From assembly GCA_002364005.1 (NCBI GenBank), contig DEXG01000031.1, positions 1 to 51,167 of the forward strand: a stretch of 51,167 nucleotides of DNA. Direction: 5' to 3'. The notes under the pieces were generated by a model. The model had not been told where the DNA came from. It was given only the letters and a program-made list of their open reading frames with translations, and did not search any database. This document shows positions 1-8,533 of the stretch, in pieces. The position numbers were made by a program, and so were the translations under genes. Position 1 is the stretch's first letter. Every line of letters begins with the position of its first letter. The DNA is from Phycisphaerales bacterium UBA3190 (GTDB lineage Bacteria; Planctomycetota; Phycisphaerae; Phycisphaerales; UBA1924).

Positions 1-27
1 GCGAGGGCGCGGGGAGGGACAGGAGAG

Positions 28-1857
28 TCATCCTGCGCTGTCGCCGCGTGCTTCGTGTTCGGAGTCGAACTCTTCGGCGAAGGAGACTGGGCCGGGGAGT
101 TCGGTTTTCCAGGGTTGGTCTTGGGTGAGTTCGCGGGCGAGTTTGCGGCCTTCGAGTACGGCGCGGCGTTCGACATTGGCGTCGGGGATGTCGGCGGGGT
201 TGTGCTCGGCGGTGGGGTCGAGCTGGGCGACATGGAGGGTCTGGGTGGGGAAAGCGAACTCGACGCCGAGGCGATCGGCGAGGCGGATCACATCGAGCAT
301 GAAGCGGTGCTTTTCGCGGAGCTCGATGGACCAGTCGGGGCACTCGAAGAACATGTAGACGAGGATGTCGAGGGAGTGGGGGCCGAAGTTGTTGAGCCAG
401 ACATGGTAATAGTCTTTGCGTGTGTAGGGGTGGAGCTTGATGATCTCGCGGATGCCGGCGCAGAAGGCCTCGATTTTCTCGGGCGGGGTGTCGTAGGTGA
501 CATTGATCATGGTTTTGAAGCGGCGGTACTTGCGGCGGCCGTAGTTGTCGACCTTTGCGCGGACGAGTGTTGCGTTGGGGACGGTGACTAATGAGTTGTA
601 GAAGGTTCGGATGCGTGTTGAGCGGAAGCCGAGGTCTTCGACGGTGCCTTCGACATCGTTGACATAGATCCAGTCGCCGATCTCGAAGGGGCGGTCGAGG
701 ATGACGGCGACGGAGCCGAAGAAGTTCTCGATGGTGTCCTTGGCGGCGAAGGCGACGGCCAGGCCGCCGATGCCCAGGCCGGTGAGGAGGGGGAGGATCT
801 CGATGGAGAAGGCGGAGGCGAGGTAGATGAGGCCGACGGCGGTGATGAAGATCTTTGCGGTGCGTTGGACGAGTGGGATGAGGAGGTCGTCGAACTTGGT
901 TTCGGTTTTGCCGGCTTGTTTGGCGAGCCATTCGGCGACGAGGTCGGTGAGTTTGAAGGCACCCCAGACGAAGCCGACGATCCAGATGACTTTGACGGCG
1001 ACGAGGAGTGCGATGGTTGGCGTGGGTGGCAGGAGTCCGATGGTGAGTGCGAGGTACCAGACGCCGGCGGCGGCGAGGAGGCCGAAGGGGCGGACGGCTT
1101 TGTTGAGTGTGTCCTTGTCTGCGGGGTTGGCGCGGTTGCGTTCGATGCGGTGCCACACGGTGCGGAGGATGGTTCGCACGATGCGGTCGAGGATGATGCC
1201 TGCGAGGATGACGAGGAAGATGCCGATCCATTGCCAGTGCTCGAGGCCGATGGTTGTTGAGCCTTTGAGCGAGGCGGGGACGGCGGCTCGGATGCGTTCG
1301 ATGAGGGTCTTGTCGAGTTGGACGCCTGCCAGGGCGGTCTCGTTCTCGGTGGCGATGTAGAAGTCGTGGATGCTGTCGAGGGTGTCGCGGTTGAATCGCC
1401 AGTTGCCGACTTCGTCGCTGGTGAGGACGATCGTGAAGCCGGGGTGGCGGGCGTTGAAGGTGGCGTGCGCGACGATCTCGGGCTGGGGGTAGAAGCGGAA
1501 GCGGTGTGCGTCGGTTTGGGCGGGCAGGTGGCTGGGGCTGACGAGACCGATGCGGTTGAGCACGGCGTAGAGCTCGCGGGCCATGGCGCGTTTGGATTCG
1601 GTGGGGAGTCCGGCGGCGAGATCGAGCGTCTCGATGGCGCGGGAGTAGGCGGAGGTGTTCTTCGCGTCGCTTGCATCGTTCATCGCCTGGAGGAACGACA
1701 TCATGGTGGCGCGGGGCGAGGCGAGGGCGGGGTCGGCCTCGGTCTGGGTGCTGGCCTGCTCGGCGGCGGGTTCGTCCGTGGTGTCCTGGGCGTGGGCCGG
1801 TACGGCGAGCAGGATCAGGGTTGCGAGGATGGTTGCGAGTGTGTGTGGGATGCGCAT
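28..1857 (-). CDS. MscS-family mechanosensitive ion channel
   Basis: The 609-residue protein opens with a signal peptide (cleavage after AHA, about residue 23), followed by a soluble presumably periplasmic region to about residue 205. At least four hydrophobic helices follow. The pore-lining helix and beta domain carry the MscS signature: a GLGIGGLAVAFAAKDT stretch, then NFFGSVAVILDRPFEIGDWI and later VPNATLV. Members of this family open under membrane tension and release solutes during hypo-osmotic shock. The extra N-terminal domain makes it larger than E. coli MscS (286 aa) and nearer the MscM/YnaI-like size class. The start is the first Met of the signal peptide; no strong ribosome binding site precedes it. 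It is on the same strand as the glycosyltransferase gene upstream, 35 bp apart, so they may be co-transcribed. Family call is secure; gating properties cannot be read. Confidence 0.93.
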   Translation of the reverse strand: MRIPHTLATILATLILLAVPAHAQDTTDEPAAEQASTQTEADPALASPRATMMSFLQAMNDASDAKNTSAYSRAIETLDLAAGLPTESKRAMARELYAVLNRIGLVSPSHLPAQTDAHRFRFYPQPEIVAHATFNARHPGFTIVLTSDEVGNWRFNRDTLDSIHDFYIATENETALAGVQLDKTLIERIRAAVPASLKGSTTIGLEHWQWIGIFLVILAGIILDRIVRTILRTVWHRIERNRANPADKDTLNKAVRPFGLLAAAGVWYLALTIGLLPPTPTIALLVAVKVIWIVGFVWGAFKLTDLVAEWLAKQAGKTETKFDDLLIPLVQRTAKIFITAVGLIYLASAFSIEILPLLTGLGIGGLAVAFAAKDTIENFFGSVAVILDRPFEIGDWIYVNDVEGTVEDLGFRSTRIRTFYNSLVTVPNATLVRAKVDNYGRRKYRRFKTMINVTYDTPPEKIEAFCAGIREIIKLHPYTRKDYYHVWLNNFGPHSLDILVYMFFECPDWSIELREKHRFMLDVIRLADRLGVEFAFPTQTLHVAQLDPTAEHNPADIPDANVERRAVLEGRKLARELTQDQPWKTELPGPVSFAEEFDSEHEARGDSAG

Positions 1858-1892
1858 AGTGGCATCTTAGTGGGTGAAATGCAACTTTGGGG

Positions 1893-3149
1893 TCAACGCT
1901 GTGTGGCGATGGTTTCGGTGATGATTTTGGCGACCGAATGTCCCCAGGCGTCCCAGTTGAGTTCGTCGCGTGCTCGCTGGAGGGCGTTTCGACTGAGGTC
2001 GCGGTAATGGTCTGGGTTGTCGATCAGGGATTCGATGGCGTCGGCCCAGGCGACTGGGCTTTCGTCGCGGTCGATGACGAGGCCGGTTTTGTTGTGGAGG
2101 ACGACGAAGGGGAGCCCGCCGGCGTTGGCGACGATGGATGGGCGGGCGAAGTGGGCCGATTCGATGGGTGCGATGCCGAAGGCCTCGCCGAGGGATGGGA
2201 GGAGCTGGATGTGGCAGTCGCGGAGGAGCTGCTGGTGGGTTTGGCGGTCGTTGGGGTCGGAGAGTTGGAGGCGGCCGAGGGGTTTGGCGGCGGTGCTGGC
2301 GTTGCTGCGTGGGGTGCCTGGGCCGACGATGTGGAGGGTGGCGTTGATGCCGCGCTGGCGGAGGATTTCGGTGGCATCGAGTGCGAGGTCGACGCGTTTT
2401 CGGATGGGATCGGATGCGACGATGAGAAGGTCGCAGTGGTCCCGGGTCGGAGGTGGAGTCGGGGCCTCGATGACGGTGGGGTCGGCGGGTGTGACATGGG
2501 CGCCCATGGGGACGACATGGGTGGATTCGGGGTTGATGCCGAGGTCTTTGATGGCGGAGTCGCGCACGATTGGGGAGGCGAATATGGCTGATGAAGTGCG
2601 TTTGAGGGAGGTGTGCTCGACCTGGTGGAGCGTCTGGATGTGGGCCTCGCCTCGGTTCATCAGTCCTGGGTAGGTGTCTCGGATGATGTAGGAGGTCGCG
2701 TCGGAGAAGTAGATGATTGGGAGGTTGGTTTCCAGCGCGTAGAGAGAGGAAGAGATGCAACAGCCAAATATGGCGTCTGGGAGCTGGTTGAGTCTTTCGA
2801 GCTCGGCGAGTTGGCATTCGATCCGGATCGATCGAAGGGTGACAGGGTCAATGACTCGGCGTCGGGTTTTGGAAGGGGCGCGGTCGTCGAGCCATTTTCG
2901 GATCGGTGTCACACAGAGCTGCTTTTGGAGTGTTCTGAGCCGATTGAGGGCTTTTCGATGGACCCTGGTTGGTCCTGTGGGCCTGTCGGTGATGAACGGC
3001 ACAATTTCGAAGCCCAGCTTGGCGAGGGCTGTGGCCATGCTGTGGGGCATTCCGGAGAGGTGGTTGGGGTCGTCGAGGGGGCGTGCGCTGATGAATCCAA
3101 TACGGAGTGGGCGATGAGCGGGCTTTGGTTGGGATTGCCCTGTGTTCAT
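1893..3149 (-). CDS. GT4-type glycosyltransferase (group 1)
   Basis: A 418-residue cytoplasmic protein with the GT-B fold pattern of glycosyltransferase family 4. The N-terminal half carries the glycine-rich RIGFISARPLDDPNHLSG start. The C-terminal nucleotide-sugar domain has the E-x7-E motif (GEAFGIAPIE) followed by SAHFARPSIVANAGGLPFVV, typical for retaining transferases that use UDP- or GDP-sugars. Acceptor and sugar cannot be predicted, and no polysaccharide cluster surrounds it. Its stop lies 35 bp before the MscS gene on the same strand. The start is the only good Met before the conserved RIGFIS strand, though no clear Shine-Dalgarno precedes it. Confidence 0.85.
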   Translation of the reverse strand: MNTGQSQPKPAHRPLRIGFISARPLDDPNHLSGMPHSMATALAKLGFEIVPFITDRPTGPTRVHRKALNRLRTLQKQLCVTPIRKWLDDRAPSKTRRRVIDPVTLRSIRIECQLAELERLNQLPDAIFGCCISSSLYALETNLPIIYFSDATSYIIRDTYPGLMNRGEAHIQTLHQVEHTSLKRTSSAIFASPIVRDSAIKDLGINPESTHVVPMGAHVTPADPTVIEAPTPPPTRDHCDLLIVASDPIRKRVDLALDATEILRQRGINATLHIVGPGTPRSNASTAAKPLGRLQLSDPNDRQTHQQLLRDCHIQLLPSLGEAFGIAPIESAHFARPSIVANAGGLPFVVLHNKTGLVIDRDESPVAWADAIESLIDNPDHYRDLSRNALQRARDELNWDAWGHSVAKIITETIATQR

Positions 3150-3367
3150 GGGAGGTACGGTGTCTCGCCTGGATGCTTGTGTGTCGGGGAGGGGGGATGA
3201 TAGTGCCCAAAGGGCGGAGGGAGAGGGGCTGGAAATTGTCGATCCAAAGCACGAAGTGAGCGGAGACCCGGCTCGCCCTTTGGCTTCGACGGACCTACCC
3301 TATGGGTCCAACCGGAACCGGGCCTGGGCCCGTATTGAACAGATCTCATCGAAAGGAAGCGGCGCAC

Positions 3368-4816
3368 ATGGCAGCTGGGACCAAAGGATCAATTACACAA
3401 GTCATCGGGTCGACATTCGACGCGCAGTTCCCCGAGGGCGAGCTCCCCGATATTTACAACGCGATCGTCTCCGAATGGGACAATCACGGTACCACACAGA
3501 CGCTCTATGGTGAGGTGCAGCAGCACCTTGGCGGCGGCCGCGTTCGTGCGGTTGCGTTGGGTTCAACCGACGGCATGACCCGCGGCATGACCACGACCGA
3601 CACCGGGGGGCCCGTTTCGGTTCCCGTTGGTGAGAAGGTCCTGGGTCGCGTGTTCAACCTGCTGGGTGACCCGATCGACAACAAGCCGGCGCTTGAGGGC
3701 GTCAAGCGGAGCCCGATTCACCGCGAGCCGCCTGAGTTCTCGCAGCTGAACCCGAAGACCGAGATCCTGCCGACGGGTATTAAGGTCGTCGACCTGCTCT
3801 GCCCGTTCGTGCGTGGTGGCAAGATCGGCCTCTTCGGTGGTGCGGGTGTGGGCAAGACGGTCATCATTCAGGAAATGATCGCCCGTGTTGCTCGTGAGTT
3901 CGGTGGTTACTCCGTGTTCTGTGGTGTTGGTGAGCGTACCCGTGAGGGCAACGACCTCTGGCGTGAAATGGCGGAAGCCGAGTACACCGATGCCGAGGGC
4001 AACACGGCCCACGTGCTCGACAAGGTGGCGATGGTCTTCGGCCAGATGAACGAGCCCCCCGGATCGCGTCTTCGCGTCGCGCTGTCTGGCCTGACGATGG
4101 CGGAGAACTTCCGTGACGAGTCGGGTAAGGAAACCATGATGTTCGTGGACAATGTGTTCCGCTTTACCCAGGCCGGTTCGGAAGTGTCAGCGCTTCTGGG
4201 TCGTATGCCTTCGGCGGTGGGCTACCAGCCCACGCTGTCGACGGAAATGGGTGAGCTTCAGGAACGCATTACCTCGACGAGCAAGGGTGCGATTACCTCG
4301 GTGCAGGCGATTTATGTGCCTGCGGACGACCTGACCGACCCTGCTCCAGCGACGGCGTTTGCTCACCTTGATGCGTTCGTCGTTCTTGAGCGTTCGATTG
4401 CCGAGAAGGGCATCTTCCCCGCGGTGGATCCGCTGAGCTCGACCTCGCGAATCCTTGACCCTGCCATCATCGGCGAGCATCACTACTCGGTGGCGATGCG
4501 TGTGCAGAACATCCTGCAGCGTTACAAGGACCTGCAGGACATCATCGCGATTCTCGGTGTGGACGAGCTCTCCGACGCGGACAAGCAGATCGTTGCTCGT
4601 GCCCGTCGTATCGAGCGCTTCCTTTCGCAGCCGTTCTATGTCGCGGAAGTGTTCACCGGCTTCCCAGGGATCAACTCGACCCTTGAGCAGACGATCGATT
4701 CGTTCGAGCGTCTGTGCGAAGGCGAGGGCGATGACCTGCCCGAGTCGGCGTTCATGTATGTTGGTACGCTCGACGACGCTCGTGCCAAGGCCGAGAAGGC
4801 CGCGGCGAACGCCTGA
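3368..4816 (+). CDS. atpD: F1F0 ATP synthase beta subunit
   Basis: This 482-residue protein is the catalytic beta subunit of F-type ATP synthase. Visible are the Walker A motif GGAGVGKT (residues 157-164), GERTREGNDLW with the catalytic Glu (about 190), the Walker B region TMMFVDNVFRFTQAGSE, and the nearly invariant LGRMPSAVGYQPTL and AIYVPADDLTDPAP. The chosen Met begins MAAGTKGSITQVIG and follows a GAAAGGAAG ribosome binding site; an in-frame Met 66 bases upstream would add a non-conserved stretch. Usually atpD lies in an atpAGDC operon, but here no other atp gene is near, and an intrinsic terminator follows 27 bases after the stop. The epsilon subunit and the remaining genes must lie elsewhere in the genome. 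Confidence 0.97.
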   Translation: MAAGTKGSITQVIGSTFDAQFPEGELPDIYNAIVSEWDNHGTTQTLYGEVQQHLGGGRVRAVALGSTDGMTRGMTTTDTGGPVSVPVGEKVLGRVFNLLGDPIDNKPALEGVKRSPIHREPPEFSQLNPKTEILPTGIKVVDLLCPFVRGGKIGLFGGAGVGKTVIIQEMIARVAREFGGYSVFCGVGERTREGNDLWREMAEAEYTDAEGNTAHVLDKVAMVFGQMNEPPGSRLRVALSGLTMAENFRDESGKETMMFVDNVFRFTQAGSEVSALLGRMPSAVGYQPTLSTEMGELQERITSTSKGAITSVQAIYVPADDLTDPAPATAFAHLDAFVVLERSIAEKGIFPAVDPLSSTSRILDPAIIGEHHYSVAMRVQNILQRYKDLQDIIAILGVDELSDADKQIVARARRIERFLSQPFYVAEVFTGFPGINSTLEQTIDSFERLCEGEGDDLPESAFMYVGTLDDARAKAEKAAANA

Positions 4817-4842
4817 TTTGCCGATCAGCTTTGAACTTTGGA

Positions 4843-4868
4843 CGCCCGCAGGAATGCGGGCGTTTTTT
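4843..4868 (+). terminator. Intrinsic terminator of atpD
   Basis: An 8-bp perfect stem (CGCCCGCA / TGCGGGCG) with a GGAA tetraloop is followed directly by six T residues, starting 27 bases after the atpD stop. It separates atpD from everything downstream. Confidence 0.9.
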
Positions 4869-4880
4869 ATTGGGATCAGC

Positions 4881-4921
4881 CATTAGCCATTAGCCATTAG
4901 CCATTAGCCATTAGCCATTAG
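4881..4921. repeat. Heptamer tandem repeat (CATTAGC)n
   Basis: Nearly six direct copies of the 7-base unit CATTAGC lie between the atpD terminator and the stop codon of the Nudix gene. The last copy runs into that stop: TTA at 4918-4920 reads TAA on the minus strand. The unit length is not a multiple of three and the array is very uniform, which suggests recent slipped-strand expansion. On the minus strand it lies just after the Nudix gene. Confidence 0.95.
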
Positions 4922-5487
4922 GGATTCGGGGTTGGGGTTTCCTGTTCGATGGTCCAGGTGAGTTGCTCGCCTCGGCAGTCGATGTGGATGTTGAAGAAGC
5001 CCGGGCCGCCGTCGACGGCGGTGTGTTCGTGTTTGTGGACCATGGGCCAGATGATCTGGCGGTCGGTGTCGGGGAGTGGGAGGTTGGGGATGTCTTCTGG
5101 GTCGTGCCAGCGGAGCTCGCCCTCGTCCATGTGGCCGTCGACGACTTCGACGGGTTTCATGACGCGGTAGTAGAAGAGGAGCCAGTGTGTTTTGCCTTCG
5201 AATGCGGTCTCGGCGATGAGCCCGACGAGGCGGAGGTCTTCGATGCTGACATCGATGTTTGCTTCTTCTTTGATCTCCCGCTGGGCGCACTGTGCGGGCG
5301 ATTCGCCGAGTTGCATCTCGAGCTTGCCTCCGATTGGGGAGCAGAGGCCTTTGTTGGGGGATTTGATGCGGTGGAGGAGGAGCACGCGGCCGTCTTTATC
5401 GCGCAGGTCGCAGAGGCAGGCGATTTTGTAGGGGAGGTCGGGGCCGGGTTCTGGGGCACCCGGGATGATGTTGGCGGCGTCTTGCAT
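4918..5487 (-). CDS. Nudix hydrolase
   Basis: A 189-residue protein of the Nudix superfamily, which cleaves nucleoside diphosphates linked to another moiety. The Nudix box is visible around residues 52-80: GGKLEMQLGES followed by REIKEEANI. Compared with the usual G-x5-E-x7-REUxEExGU there are two additional residues between the glycine and the first glutamate, and the late GU position reads NI. The metal-binding REIKEE core is intact. Its neighbour 25 bp upstream on the same strand is a sensor-like Ser/Thr kinase, so the two may share a transcript. The start (MQDAANII) is the Met just after the kinase stop; longer reading would overlap the kinase gene. Substrate unknown; an 8-oxo-dGTP or ADP-ribose type activity is possible. 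Confidence 0.85.
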   Translation of the reverse strand: MQDAANIIPGAPEPGPDLPYKIACLCDLRDKDGRVLLLHRIKSPNKGLCSPIGGKLEMQLGESPAQCAQREIKEEANIDVSIEDLRLVGLIAETAFEGKTHWLLFYYRVMKPVEVVDGHMDEGELRWHDPEDIPNLPLPDTDRQIIWPMVHKHEHTAVDGGPGFFNIHIDCRGEQLTWTIEQETPTPNP

Positions 5488-5512
5488 AGGCAAGGGTAGG
5501 GGGGCGGTCGTC

Positions 5513-7768
5513 TTATGGCGCGGTGGTTGCTTGGGGCTCGGGGGGCGCGTATTGGGCGGCGAGTTCTGGTTTGCCCATCTCGTTGTAGAGTCGATAGACG
5601 AAGCTGTTTGCGACGAGTGTGTATCGGTGATCCGGGCCGAGCAGTTTGCTGAGCCCACTGGTTGCGTCGACCAGCTCAGGCTCGGCGGCGGCATAGTTGC
5701 CCTCTTCGAGGTATGTGCGTGCGACGAGTACGCGGGTGAGGTAGGTCTTGTTGTGGTCTGGGCCGAAGATGCGCAGTCGGGTTTCGAGGATATCGAGCAG
5801 CAGTTCACGGGCTTCTTTGTACTGCTTGCTGTAGACCAGCTGTATGGAGTAGTTGTCCTGGGCCTGGAGGGTCGCGGGGTGATCGGGGCCGAGGGTATCG
5901 AGGCGCATCTGGATGCCTTTTTGATGCATCGCTTCTGCCTCATCGAAGCGTTGTAGGTTGGTATAGACCATCGCGAGGGCGGTGGCGGCGTCCACCGTGC
6001 CGTTGTATTGCGGGTTGGTGGCTTCGCCCAGATCGACGGCCTGCTGGAAGACCCTGGCCGCGTTCTCGATATCGCGGGTGTAGTAGAGGAGGCTTGCGTG
6101 TTGAACGAGGGTGTCGATGCGGATGGTGTCTGAGAGCTCGGGGTGATTCTCCATGAGTGCTTCTGCTTCTACAACGAGCGAGAGTGCGGTGTCGAGGTCG
6201 TCGATATCGTTGTAGAGGTCGATGAGCGAGTTGTAGCGGTTGAGCAGCAGGTCGATGTGGAGGTCTGGGAGCGCTTTGCTCAGCTCAACGCTCCGGCGGA
6301 GATGCGTTTCGGCCTTCTCGAAGTCGTTCATGATTCGGAACTGATCGCCCATGGTGAAGCTGATGGCGGCCTCGGCTTCGGGGGCATTCTCGAAGCGATC
6401 GGGGATTTTATCTGATGATTGACGCATGGCATCGATGAGCAGGATGTCCGGATCGCCGCCGTAGTCGGGGCTTCCGGAGCTGAAGAGGTCTTCGGTGACG
6501 AACTGGGCGATGAGTTCCTGTGCGTGCTGTTGTTGTTGGGCGACTGCGCGTTCGATGTTGGCGATGCGCAGGGCGTTGGCGATGAGGATGATCGCGACAA
6601 CGAGCACGAGCATGATCGAAGCGACGGAGCCGACGAGGAGGGGATTGCGCTGGGAGAACTTTCGCAGCTGGTACCAGGTGCTGGGTGGGCGTGCCTGGAT
6701 GGGCTTGTGGTTGAGGTAGCGTTCCAGGTCGTCTGCGAGGGCGCCCGCGTCGGGGTAGCGGCGCTGGGGTTCGCGGGAGAGTGCTTTGGCGATGATGGTT
6801 TCGAGATCGCCTTTGAGGGCGCGGTCGTGGGTGCCGAGTGTCTGCGGCTCGTCGTCGCGGATGGAGCGGACGAGCTCGTACATGGAGGAGTCGCGTCCGG
6901 CGTGGGCGCTGGTGCCGGTGAGGATCTCGAAGGCGATGAGGCCGAGGGCGTAGACATCGGTTCGGGTGCTGGATTCGTTGGTGGTGCGGTCGACCTGCTC
7001 GGGGGCCATGTATTGGAGGGTGCCCAGGAGCTGTCCGGTCTGGGTGATCATGGTGCGTTCGTCGAGCTGCATGTCCATGGCGATGCCGAAGTCGAGGACC
7101 TTGGGCTCGCCCTGGGTGGTGACGAGGATGTTGGCGGGCTTGAGGTCGCGGTGGACGATGCCGATGGAGTGGGCATAGGCGACGGCGCGGCAGACTTTGA
7201 CGAGCAGTTGGACGCGGTGATCGATGGGTGGTGTTTGCTGGCGGCAGTAGTGGTGGATGGGCTGGCCATCGACGAGTTCCATCGCGACGAAGGGGGTGCG
7301 GTTGTCTTCAGCGGTGCCGGACTCGTAGATGGTGGCGATGCCGGGGTGGTTGAGCTTGGCGAGGATCTGTGCTTCTCGTTGGAATCGCTTGCGGACTTTG
7401 TCCTGGATGGACCGGGTGCGGATGATCTTGAGTGCGACGCGTCGGTTTGTATCGCGTTGGTGTGCTTCGTAGACGATGCCCATGCCGCCCTCGCCGAGGA
7501 TCCGGGTTGGGGTGTAGCTGGCGATGGATTCCGGGAGCGGCTGTTCGTGGAGTTCCTGCGGGTCGATCTCGATGGCCGGGTTGTCGAGGATATTGCGCTC
7601 AGACCGATCGAGCTGAAGCATGGCGCGGACCTCGTCGGCAATGGCGGGGTCCTCGTGGGCGAGCTGCCTGAGGCGGGATTCGATTGCCCCGGGGTTGTCG
7701 GCGGACATGGCGCTGAGTTCGTTGAAGATCGACTCGATGCGTTGGAAGCGGTCTCGCTCGGTGCTCAT
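5513..7768 (-). CDS. Transmembrane Ser/Thr protein kinase with C-terminal TPR-like repeats
   Basis: The 751-residue protein has an N-terminal helical leader (1-80) and a Hanks-type kinase domain (about 86-355) with GEGGMGIVYEAH as glycine loop, VALK (K114), HRDLKPAN (D208), DFG (226-228) and MAPEQ. A transmembrane helix follows near 376-400, and the rest is a long tetratricopeptide-like region likely outside the cytoplasm. All catalytic residues are present, so it should be active. The start codon overlaps the stop of the upstream sigma factor by ATGA, indicating translational coupling. In planctomycetes such kinase/ECF pairs are thought to link an external signal to transcription through phosphorylation of the sigma factor; here that role is inferred from gene order. 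An upstream in-frame Met lies inside the sigma gene and was not chosen. Confidence 0.92.
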   Translation of the reverse strand: MSTERDRFQRIESIFNELSAMSADNPGAIESRLRQLAHEDPAIADEVRAMLQLDRSERNILDNPAIEIDPQELHEQPLPESIASYTPTRILGEGGMGIVYEAHQRDTNRRVALKIIRTRSIQDKVRKRFQREAQILAKLNHPGIATIYESGTAEDNRTPFVAMELVDGQPIHHYCRQQTPPIDHRVQLLVKVCRAVAYAHSIGIVHRDLKPANILVTTQGEPKVLDFGIAMDMQLDERTMITQTGQLLGTLQYMAPEQVDRTTNESSTRTDVYALGLIAFEILTGTSAHAGRDSSMYELVRSIRDDEPQTLGTHDRALKGDLETIIAKALSREPQRRYPDAGALADDLERYLNHKPIQARPPSTWYQLRKFSQRNPLLVGSVASIMLVLVVAIILIANALRIANIERAVAQQQQHAQELIAQFVTEDLFSSGSPDYGGDPDILLIDAMRQSSDKIPDRFENAPEAEAAISFTMGDQFRIMNDFEKAETHLRRSVELSKALPDLHIDLLLNRYNSLIDLYNDIDDLDTALSLVVEAEALMENHPELSDTIRIDTLVQHASLLYYTRDIENAARVFQQAVDLGEATNPQYNGTVDAATALAMVYTNLQRFDEAEAMHQKGIQMRLDTLGPDHPATLQAQDNYSIQLVYSKQYKEARELLLDILETRLRIFGPDHNKTYLTRVLVARTYLEEGNYAAAEPELVDATSGLSKLLGPDHRYTLVANSFVYRLYNEMGKPELAAQYAPPEPQATTAP

Positions 7769-8361
7769 GTATTGTCCTCTGGTGCGGCGTCGAGTTGGCG
7801 GAGGAGCCATGCGCGGGCGAAGCGCCAGTCGCTGGAGGCGGTGGAGCGGGCGATGCCGAGGATCCGGGCGGCTTGTTCCTCGTCGAGCCCGGCGAAGAAG
7901 CGGAGTTCGACGAGTTTGGCCTTGCGTTTGTCGAGATCGCGGAGTTTGTTGAGGGCGTCGTCGATGGCGAGGAGGGTTTCGGGGGAGATGGGTTCTTTCG
8001 ATTCGGGGTCGGCGATGGTGAGGGGGATGCGGTCGTGGTCTCCGCCCCGTTTTTGGCGTTTGGTGGCGCGTGCGTGGTCGATGAGCACGCGGCGCATGAC
8101 TTGTGCGGCGAGCATCATGAAGTGGTCTTTGGAGCTGACATGGATCTCGTCGGTGTTGATGAGGCGGAGGAAGACTTCATGGACCAGCGCGGTGGGCTGG
8201 AGGGTGTGGTCCGCCCGCTCGGTGTTCATCATCTGTCGCGCGAGGGACTTGAGCTCGTCGTAGAGGAGTTCGGCCAGGATCGCGGAGTCGGCGTCATCGC
8301 CCAGCGTCATCTTGTTGAGGATGGCGGTGGCTTTGGACTGGATGCCTGGGTCTGTGGGCAT
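7765..8361 (-). CDS. ECF-type RNA polymerase sigma factor (kinase-paired)
   Basis: A 198-residue sigma-70 family protein with only regions 2 and 4. Region 2 includes LYDELKSLARQMMNTERADHTLQPTALVHEVFLRL, and a conserved VMRRVLIDHARATKRQKRGG stretch follows. Region 4 has RKAKLVELRFFAGLDEEQAARILGIARSTASSDWRFARAWL, a helix-turn-helix recognising -35 elements. The phrase TALVHEVFLRL plus RRVLIDHARA is typical of the large planctomycete/acidobacterial group of sigma factors encoded with Ser/Thr kinases. Its stop overlaps the kinase start by four bases (ATGA). The start MPTDPG was preferred because the residues before it, up to 50 more, are low-complexity and unlike the family. Confidence 0.88.
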   Translation of the reverse strand: MPTDPGIQSKATAILNKMTLGDDADSAILAELLYDELKSLARQMMNTERADHTLQPTALVHEVFLRLINTDEIHVSSKDHFMMLAAQVMRRVLIDHARATKRQKRGGDHDRIPLTIADPESKEPISPETLLAIDDALNKLRDLDKRKAKLVELRFFAGLDEEQAARILGIARSTASSDWRFARAWLLRQLDAAPEDNT

Positions 8362-8533
8362 GGGCGTATTGTAACTGAGGGGGTGGGTTGTGTGCCCCTC
8401 GAAATGGGGGGGATAGATGGTTTTCACGGTTCTTTGCGGTATTCGTCGGGCGCGATCACCCGGGAAGCCGCGTGGTTGGTTGCACGGATTGTTTGGGGTT
8501 TTGAGCATCAATCACAGCCGAGGGAGGCACAGA

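Noticed and set aside
588..1676. A 362-codon minus-strand frame inside the MscS gene
   Set aside because: Ser/Pro/Thr-rich low-complexity translation in an alternative frame of a clear channel gene; no conserved motif.
4881..4921. The heptamer array as a CRISPR or origin iteron
   Set aside because: There are no spacers, the unit is only 7 bases, and no cas, dnaA or rep gene is near.
6419..8263. A 614-codon open frame on the plus strand opposite the kinase and sigma genes
   Set aside because: It is antisense to two genes with full catalytic and HTH motifs; its translation is Gly/Val/Asp/Glu-rich without domains, the usual GC-rich shadow.
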